In this document: one piece after another, positions 14,819 to 20,439 of the stretch
How the letters are laid out: every line of letters starts with the position of its first letter
Numbering within the stretch: position 1 is the first letter of the stretch
From: Elstera sp043721315
GTDB lineage: Bacteria > Pseudomonadota > Alphaproteobacteria > Elsterales > Elsteraceae
Reading direction: 5' to 3'
DNA: 20,439 nucleotides
Assembly: GCA_043721315.1 (NCBI GenBank)
Contig: JAYSQZ010000061.1
Location: 1-20,439 of the forward strand
Notes under the pieces: model-generated
The model's input: only the letters and a program-made list of their open reading frames with translations
Database searches by the model: none
What the model was told of the DNA's origin: nothing
Translations under genes and position numbers: made by a program

Positions 14819-16217
14819 ATTTATCGTCGAGGCGAACGATATCATCCTCCCCCAGGTAGGCACCGGACTGCACTTCGATCAGATGCAGCGGCACTTTGCC
14901 GGGGTTTTCCAGCCGGTGCGTCGCGCCCATCGGGATATAGATCGACTGATTCTCGAAAATCAGAATCTCCTCATCGCCGCGCGTTACTTGCGCGGTTCCG
15001 GCGACCACGACCCAATGCTCGGCGCGGTGATGGTGCATTTGCAGCGAGAGTTTTTCGCCGGGCTTCACCACAATGCGCTTTACCTGATAGCGCTCGGCGG
15101 CAACCAGCCCCTCATAACTGCCCCAGGGGCGATAAACGATAGCGTGGCTTTCGGCTTCAGAGCGTTTTGCCGCCTTCAATTGATCGACGATTTTTTTAAC
15201 GTCCTGGGCCTTATCCTTATGGGCGACCAGCACGGCATCGCGGGTAGAAACCACGACCAGATCGTCGATGCCCACGGCGGCAATCAGCGGTGCATCGGGT
15301 TCGGCGCGCAGGTAAGAGCCGCGCGCCCCCTCAGTCCAAACATCGCCCAGGGTTACAGTGCCGTCGGCGTTGGGGGTGCCGATATCCCACAGGGCGGTCC
15401 AGGCCCCCACATCGCTCCAGCCGGGATCGACGGGGACGACCGCGCCGCGAGTGGATTTTTCCATCACCGCGTAATCAAGGCTCTCGCTCGGGCAGGCGGT
15501 GAAGGCGGCGGTATCGAGGCGCAGGAAGTCGAGGTCGCGGTGCGCGCTGCGGAAGGCTTTCTCTGCCGCGTCCAGAATATCGGGGCGGAACTGGCCGAGG
15601 TCTTCCAAAAAGCGGTCGGCGCGGAACAGGAACAGGCTGGCGTTCCACCAATAGCCGCCATCGGCCACATAGGTTTCGGCGGTAGCAAGGTTCGGTTTTT
15701 CCACGAAACGATCAATAGCGAACACGCCGTCGCTGAGCGTCGCACCGCGTTGGATATAGCCATAGCCGGTTTCAGGGCGCGTTGGTTGAATGCCGAACGT
15801 CACCAGTCGCCCGTCTTGCGCCGCTGGCAGGCCGAGGGCGATGGCGCGGTGTAGGGCGTCCGGCTGAGTCATGGCGTGATCGGAGGCCGCCAGCAGCAGC
15901 AGCCCTTGCGGGTCGCGCTCGGCTACGGCCAGGGCGGCAATCGCGGCGGCGGGGGCCGTGTTACGCCCAACCGGCTCCAGAATAATCCCGCTCGGCGTTA
16001 TCCCGGCTTGGCGCACCTGTTCTGCGACGATAAAGCGGTGCTGATCGGAGCAAATAATCAGCGGCGCACCGAACGCGGGCGACTCGAACCGGCGCGCGGT
16101 TTCCACCAACATGGAATCGACCCCGACGAGCGGCAGAAGCTGCTTCGGGTAAAGGCTGCGGGACAGGGGCCAGAGCCGCGTTCCCGCCCCCCCGGAAAGA
16201 ATGACGGGCGTAATCAT
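14805..16217 (-). CDS. manC: Mannose-1-phosphate guanylyltransferase / mannose-6-phosphate isomerase
   Basis: A 470-residue two-domain enzyme supplying GDP-mannose. The N-terminal nucleotidyltransferase carries LSGGAGTRLWPLSRSLYPKQ (7-26), the activated-sugar signature. The C-terminal cupin (type II phosphomannose isomerase) is recognisable in VYRPWGSYEGL, VVKPGEKLSLQMHHHRAEHW and GATHRLENPGKVPLHLIEVQ. Length is normal for the fused form. GDP-mannose feeds exopolysaccharide, LPS or GDP-sugar derivatives. The start follows the glmS stop by 9 nt and the 3' end overlaps the glycosyltransferase start, so the four minus-strand genes probably form one operon. Confidence 0.95.
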   Translation of the reverse strand: MITPVILSGGAGTRLWPLSRSLYPKQLLPLVGVDSMLVETARRFESPAFGAPLIICSDQHRFIVAEQVRQAGITPSGIILEPVGRNTAPAAAIAALAVAERDPQGLLLLAASDHAMTQPDALHRAIALGLPAAQDGRLVTFGIQPTRPETGYGYIQRGATLSDGVFAIDRFVEKPNLATAETYVADGGYWWNASLFLFRADRFLEDLGQFRPDILDAAEKAFRSAHRDLDFLRLDTAAFTACPSESLDYAVMEKSTRGAVVPVDPGWSDVGAWTALWDIGTPNADGTVTLGDVWTEGARGSYLRAEPDAPLIAAVGIDDLVVVSTRDAVLVAHKDKAQDVKKIVDQLKAAKRSEAESHAIVYRPWGSYEGLVAAERYQVKRIVVKPGEKLSLQMHHHRAEHWVVVAGTAQVTRGDEEILIFENQSIYIPMGATHRLENPGKVPLHLIEVQSGAYLGEDDIVRLDDKYGRN

Positions 16218-16226
16218 GGGATAGGT

Positions 16227-18053
16227 TTACTCGACCGTAACGCTTTTCGCGAGATTGCGGGGTTGATCTACGTCGGTACCTTTTCGCACGGCCACATAAT
16301 AGGCCAGCATTTGCACCGGCAGCGCGTACAGCAGTGGGCTGACCAGCGGATCAATGTCCGGCATCTCCACCACATGCGCGGCAATCGGGCGTAAGTGCTC
16401 GGCCCCGCGCTTTGTCGTGAAAACGATCACGCGCCCGCGCCGCGCCGCCACTTCTTGAAGATTGGAGACGGTTTTCTCGAACCAACTATCTTCCGGCGCA
16501 AGGGCGATAACGGGTACGGTTTCATCAATCAAAGCAATCGGGCCGTGCTTCATTTCACCGGCGGCATAGCCTTCGGCGTGAATATAGCTAATTTCTTTCA
16601 GCTTCAGCGCACCCTCCATCGCCATTGGATAGGAGAGGCCGCGCCCGAGGTAGAGCACATCGCGCGCTTCGGCCACCTCTTCCACAATTGGCATGAGCAG
16701 GCTGGGGAGTTTCACCAGACCTTCGGCAAGGCGGGCGGGAATTTCCATCAGGGCTTGCGTGATCTGCGCTTCCCGCTCGGCGGTCAGCAATCCGCGTGCG
16801 CGCCCGAGGGCGGTGGCGAAACAGGCGAGAACCGCGAGCTGTGCGGTGAAGGCTTTGGTCGTGGCAACGCCGATTTCGGGACCAGCGAGGGTTCGCAACA
16901 TTACATCCGCCTCCCGCGCCATCGCGGAGGTTGGAACATTCACGACGGCGGCGGTATGCGCGCCCTTGGCTTTGGCATAGCGCAAGGCCGCCAGCGTATC
17001 GACCGTTTCACCCGACTGCGACACGAAGAGCGCAAGGCTTCCCGGCAGAATCGGGCCGTTTCGGTAGCGGAATTCCGAGGCGATATCGAGTTCCACGGGC
17101 ACTTGCGCGAGGCTTTCGATCCAATATTTAGCCACCATCGCGGCGTAATAGGAGGTGCCACACGCGACCAATGTCACGCGGTCCAGACGGCTAAGATCGA
17201 AGGGCAGGGCGGGCAGAACCACGCCACGCGTGCTGGACTCAACCAGCCCCAATAGGGTCTCGCCCACCGTGGCGGGTTGTTCATGGATTTCCTTTTCCAT
17301 GAAATGCTTGTAGTTGCCCTTGCCCACAATCGCGCCAGAGAGTTCGGCGATTTGAATGCGGCGTTCTACCGGCGCGCCGGCTTCATTCAGAAGTTCGGCA
17401 CCGTCGCGGGAGAGAATGGCGATATCGCCCTCTTCCAAATAGGCGATGCGGCGGGTGAGCGGGCCGAGGGCCAGCGCGTCGGAGCCTAAGAACATCTCGC
17501 CGTCGCCATACCCCACGGCTAAGGGGGAACCCCGGCGTGCGCCCATCAGCAGCCCTTCTTCCCCCGTCACCAGCACGGCGATAGCGAACGCGCCGTCGAG
17601 CCGCTGCATCCCGGCAATCATCGCGTCTTTCGGGCTGAGGCCCTGGTTCAGCAGATCGGTGAGCAGATAGACGATGACCTCTGTGTCCGTATCGGTGGCA
17701 AAGCTGAAGCCTTTGGCTTCAAGCTCGGTGCGTAAGGTGCGGAAGTTCTCGATGATGCCATTGTGGACGAGGGCGACGCGCTCGCTCATGTGCGGATGGG
17801 CGTTATTGGTATTGGCAACCCCGTGCGTGGCCCAGCGCGTGTGGCCGATACCGAGCACGCCGGGGAGCGGGTTGGCGGTGACGACAGCATCAAGGTTTCG
17901 CAGTTTGCCTTCCGCCCGTCTGCGATCAATCTTACCGCCGACCAGCGTGGCAATGCCCGCCGAATCGTAACCGCGATATTCCAGGCGGCGCAACCCGTCG
18001 AGCAGGCGCGGGGTGGCGTCTTCGGTGCCGAGAATGCCGATGATACCGCACAT
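16227..18053 (-). CDS. glmS: Glutamine--fructose-6-phosphate aminotransferase (isomerizing)
   Basis: A 608-residue cytoplasmic enzyme making glucosamine-6-phosphate, the first step to UDP-GlcNAc. It begins MCGIIGILG, so Cys2 becomes the N-terminal nucleophile of the glutaminase domain after Met removal. Two SIS domains follow: ACGTSYYAAMVAKYW and LFVSQSGETVDTLAAL in the first, LYLGRGLSYPMAMEGALKLK in the second, and the protein ends DQPRNLAKSVTVE as the family does. The frame extends upstream, but ATG 18053 is fixed by the required Met-Cys start. It lies 4 nt after the glmU stop, with AAGGA upstream. No glmS ribozyme or sRNA site was seen, as expected in this phylum. Confidence 0.97.
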   Translation of the reverse strand: MCGIIGILGTEDATPRLLDGLRRLEYRGYDSAGIATLVGGKIDRRRAEGKLRNLDAVVTANPLPGVLGIGHTRWATHGVANTNNAHPHMSERVALVHNGIIENFRTLRTELEAKGFSFATDTDTEVIVYLLTDLLNQGLSPKDAMIAGMQRLDGAFAIAVLVTGEEGLLMGARRGSPLAVGYGDGEMFLGSDALALGPLTRRIAYLEEGDIAILSRDGAELLNEAGAPVERRIQIAELSGAIVGKGNYKHFMEKEIHEQPATVGETLLGLVESSTRGVVLPALPFDLSRLDRVTLVACGTSYYAAMVAKYWIESLAQVPVELDIASEFRYRNGPILPGSLALFVSQSGETVDTLAALRYAKAKGAHTAAVVNVPTSAMAREADVMLRTLAGPEIGVATTKAFTAQLAVLACFATALGRARGLLTAEREAQITQALMEIPARLAEGLVKLPSLLMPIVEEVAEARDVLYLGRGLSYPMAMEGALKLKEISYIHAEGYAAGEMKHGPIALIDETVPVIALAPEDSWFEKTVSNLQEVAARRGRVIVFTTKRGAEHLRPIAAHVVEMPDIDPLVSPLLYALPVQMLAYYVAVRKGTDVDQPRNLAKSVTVE

Positions 18054-18057
18054 AGGC

Positions 18058-19407
18058 TTAGTCCTTCTTGGCTGCTTTAGCGGCGCGGCGCATATCGCGG
18101 AAGCGAGCGGCGGCACCTTCTTTTTGGGTCAGGGTTCCGCGCACCACCGCAAGGGCATTGGCGGGAATGTTGCGGGTGATCGTACTGCCTGCGCCCACCA
18201 ACGCGCCATCACCCACCGTGATAGGGGCGACGAGGGCGGTATTGGAGCCGATGAACACGCCCTCGCCAATAATCGTACGGTGCTTATCAATGCCATCGTA
18301 ATTGCAGGTAATGGTTCCTGCCCCGATGTTGGAGCCTGCGCCGATCGTGGCATCGCCCAAGTAGCTGAGATGATTGGCTTTCGCGCCTGCGCCGAGGCTA
18401 GCGTTCTTCACTTCAACGAAATTGCCAACGTGCGCCCCCGCCCCAATTGCTGCGCCAGGACGGAGGCGCGCAAACGGGCCGATGATCGCCCCCGCCGCCA
18501 CAGTTGCGCCTTCGATATGGCTGAAAGCGTGGATCGTCACGTCATCGCCGATGGTAACGCCAGGGCCGAACACCACATTCGGGCCGATGATAACATCACG
18601 CCCAATCATAGTATCGGCGGCAAAATAGGTCGTTTCTGGGTCCAGCAAGGTTGCGCCGTTGGTCATAGCGCGGGCGCGGTAGCGGTCTTGGGCGATACGC
18701 TCCACAATCGCTTGTTCGGCGCGGGAGTTGACGGCCAGAACATCGTCCGCCGGGATTTCTAATGCCCCCACGCGCAAGCCTAGGGCGACGGCGTGTTCGA
18801 CAATATCCGTCAGATACAATTCGCCTTGAGCATTGTTCGGCGTGAGACGCGCGAGAAGCTGCGGCAATACGGCGGCTTCGACACTGAAAAAGCCGCTGTT
18901 GCACACAGGGATCGCCTTTTGCGCCAAGCTCAGGTCTTTTTCTTCGATGATCTGGCGCACGCTGCCATCATCGCCGTGAATGATCCGCCCGAACCCTGTT
19001 GCCACAGGGGGGCGGAAGGCGCCGACGAGAATAGCGCTGCCACTCTGCGCTTGCGCCGTTAGCAGCGCTTCCACGGTTTCGGCGCGCAGCAACGGCGCGT
19101 CACCCACTAAAATCAGCACGATACCCTCGGCGGGCAGGGCGGGCAGGGCCATTTGAACCGCGTGCCCCGTGCCGCGCCGTTCGTGTTGAAGAACAAGCGT
19201 GTGCGGAGCTACGGCGGCTTCGAGGCTCGGCATGTCCGGCCCGACTACAGCGATGATTTTGAGCGGGTGCTGACCAACCGTCTCCAGCATTTCGATAATA
19301 TGACGAATCATCGGGCGGTGGGCGATGGGGTGCATCGCTTTCGGCTTGCTGGATTTCATCCGCGTTCCAAGCCCGGCAGCCAGAACCACAGCAGTCACCA
19401 CAGACAT
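18058..19407 (-). CDS. glmU: Bifunctional UDP-N-acetylglucosamine pyrophosphorylase / glucosamine-1-phosphate N-acetyltransferase
   Basis: A 449-residue enzyme carrying out the last two steps to UDP-GlcNAc, the precursor of peptidoglycan and lipid A. The N-terminal uridyltransferase shows VVLAAGLGTRMKSSKPKAM (7-25), LVGDAPLLRAETV and YLTDIVEHA. From about residue 250 the chain is a left-handed beta-helix of hexapeptide repeats (IGRDVIIGPNVVFGPGVTIG). It includes the acetyltransferase signature CNYDGIDKHRTIIGEGVFIG and SNTALVAPITVGDGALVGAG. The ATG at 19407 is preferred to an in-frame extension to 19470, which lacks family similarity. It heads the glmU-glmS-manC-glycosyltransferase run and is divergent from lptD across 236 bp. 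GlmM is not in the window. Confidence 0.97.
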   Translation of the reverse strand: MSVVTAVVLAAGLGTRMKSSKPKAMHPIAHRPMIRHIIEMLETVGQHPLKIIAVVGPDMPSLEAAVAPHTLVLQHERRGTGHAVQMALPALPAEGIVLILVGDAPLLRAETVEALLTAQAQSGSAILVGAFRPPVATGFGRIIHGDDGSVRQIIEEKDLSLAQKAIPVCNSGFFSVEAAVLPQLLARLTPNNAQGELYLTDIVEHAVALGLRVGALEIPADDVLAVNSRAEQAIVERIAQDRYRARAMTNGATLLDPETTYFAADTMIGRDVIIGPNVVFGPGVTIGDDVTIHAFSHIEGATVAAGAIIGPFARLRPGAAIGAGAHVGNFVEVKNASLGAGAKANHLSYLGDATIGAGSNIGAGTITCNYDGIDKHRTIIGEGVFIGSNTALVAPITVGDGALVGAGSTITRNIPANALAVVRGTLTQKEGAAARFRDMRRAAKAAKKD

Positions 19408-19643
19408 TCGGCACCCCGATCTCGTATTCACGATGGGCCAGACCGTGCCATATTGATGCCCGCTATGCAAAGCGACGTTTTGTTTCCTGCCATTGCGACA
19501 GATTACAACTTATTGCGGTGTGCTTCGCATTCAAACGACGGGTAGCTTGGCCGTCAGAGAATTGCGCCTGTTTCCGCTTGGCGTGGGCCGAAATTTGGTG
19601 TCATGGTGCGTCGCTATCGCAAAGCGTGGGGGAGAGAAGAGTC

Positions 19644-20439
19644 GTGCGCTGGGGTTCCGCCGAGACTGAAAGCCGGAAGGCCCGTAGCGCCTGGAGTCTC
19701 GCCCCTATCCTGGGCCTGATGGCGGCTCTGCTGGGCACGAGCGCATGGGCGCAACGCCTGGGGCCGCCGGTTTTGTTCGACCAACTCCCCGACCGCCCGG
19801 ATGTCGCCCCCGTTGACGGCAAGGGCGAGTTTCTGCTGGAAGCCGACGAAGTTATCTATGACCGCGACAATGATATTGTTACGGCGCGCGGCTCGGTCGA
19901 AATTAGTCAGGGTGCCCGCGTGGTTAAGGCCGATGTATTAAGCTACAACCGCAAGCGCAAGCTGGTCACGGCGTCGGGTAATGTAGTGCTGCTGGAAGCC
20001 ACGGGCGATACGTTTTTCTCCGATTATCTGCAAATCTCCGACGATCTCAGCAATGCGATTATGGAGAACTTCAAAGCGTTGCTGATTGATAACTCTCGCC
20101 TTGTTGCCAAGGGTGTGGAGCGGCTTTCGGGGAACCGCAAGGTTATGACCCGCGCCGTTTTCTCCCCCTGCAATCTGTGTAAAGACGATCCCAGCAAGCC
20201 GCCGCTTTGGCAGCTTAAGGGCAAGCAGGTTGTGCATGACGAGGTGAAGAAGGACATTCATTATAAGGATGCTACGTTGGAAATAGGGGGGGTGCCGGTT
20301 TTCTACGCCCCCTATTTTTCGCACCCAGACCCAACGGTCCGCAACCGTTCCGGCTTTATGGTGCCAACCTTGGGGTATTCCGAGGTTCTGGGCGCAATTG
20401 TCGGCACGCCCTACTACGGCATTATCAACGACAGTAGCG
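19644..20439 (+). CDS. lptD: LPS-assembly protein LptD, 5' part (cut by window end)
   Basis: An outer-membrane beta-barrel that, with LptE, inserts LPS into the outer leaflet. Only the first 265 residues are present. A signal peptide ends at SAWA (residue 36). Residues about 60-165 form the OstA/LptA-like periplasmic domain (EFLLEADEVIYDRDNDIVTA in two parts, ARGSVEISQGARVVKAD, TASGNVVLLEATG). The cysteine pair SPCNLCKDDP (Cys176, Cys179) is typical of alphaproteobacterial LptD. The barrel begins near VRNRSGFMVPTLGYS. GTG 19644 is chosen because GGGGGAGAG lies upstream and the signal peptide follows; an in-frame GTG at 19626 would overlap that site. No stop appears before the window edge. Confidence 0.93.
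   Translation, partial: MRWGSAETESRKARSAWSLAPILGLMAALLGTSAWAQRLGPPVLFDQLPDRPDVAPVDGKGEFLLEADEVIYDRDNDIVTARGSVEISQGARVVKADVLSYNRKRKLVTASGNVVLLEATGDTFFSDYLQISDDLSNAIMENFKALLIDNSRLVAKGVERLSGNRKVMTRAVFSPCNLCKDDPSKPPLWQLKGKQVVHDEVKKDIHYKDATLEIGGVPVFYAPYFSHPDPTVRNRSGFMVPTLGYSEVLGAIVGTPYYGIINDSS

Noticed and set aside
14883..15854. 323-codon open frame on the plus strand
   Set aside because: It is antisense to manC and shows no domain. Long opposite-strand frames are expected at this GC content.
18013..18762. 249-codon open frame on the plus strand
   Set aside because: It is antisense to the hexapeptide-repeat half of glmU. Its regular look comes from the repeats on the other strand.
19408..19643. 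Small gene or RNA between glmU and lptD
   Set aside because: The short frames in this 236-bp gap have no ribosome site or family similarity, and no structured RNA was recognised.

Overview
The window reads as chromosomal DNA of an alphaproteobacterium, most like the Rhodospirillales. This rests on the run folB / uvrC-pgsA-moaD-moaE, on an alphaproteobacterial LptD carrying a CxxC pair, and on a core that is roughly 60% GC in lines I counted by hand. Genus cannot be fixed from the sequence alone. No rRNA, tRNA, CRISPR array or insertion sequence was seen.

Layout: (1) 1-1950: an exported FecR-domain protein with glutamine runs, closed by a strong hairpin terminator. (2) 1949-4600: a gamma-glutamyltransferase (minus), divergent from a stand-alone CinA N-terminal-type (MoCF) protein. 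(3) 4640-5391: a VapBC toxin-antitoxin pair behind a promoter and four copies of a 7-bp tandem repeat. (4) 5444-10392: uvrB (minus), folB and uvrC (plus), so two of the three subunits of the nucleotide excision nuclease lie close together, with a 356-bp intergenic stretch holding DnaA-box-like 9-mers. (5) 10475-11760: pgsA, moaD and moaE, tightly packed. (6) 11761-13966: an AT-richer accessory island with a Dam-like (D12) adenine methylase (minus) divergent from a small Xre-type regulator that overlaps a 287-residue protein with a candidate PD-(D/E)XK core. (7) 13967-19407: a minus-strand envelope-precursor operon, glmU-glmS-manC-glycosyltransferase. (8) 19644-end: the 5' part of lptD, cut by the window edge.

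The most interesting part is region 6. Its layout (methylase divergent from controller plus overlapping downstream gene) is that of controller-regulated type II restriction-modification loci such as PvuII. The intergenic gap holds a 19-bp inverted repeat lying on the -35 of the rightward promoter and on an extended -10 of the leftward promoter, plus a second related half-site. The regulator's start codon sits where transcription should begin, so it is probably read from a leaderless mRNA. The putative nuclease is not a family I can name, so the system may be poorly described.

Regions 7 and 8 together concern the cell envelope: GlmS and GlmU make UDP-GlcNAc, ManC makes GDP-mannose, the glycosyltransferase probably uses a nucleotide sugar, and LptD inserts LPS into the outer membrane.
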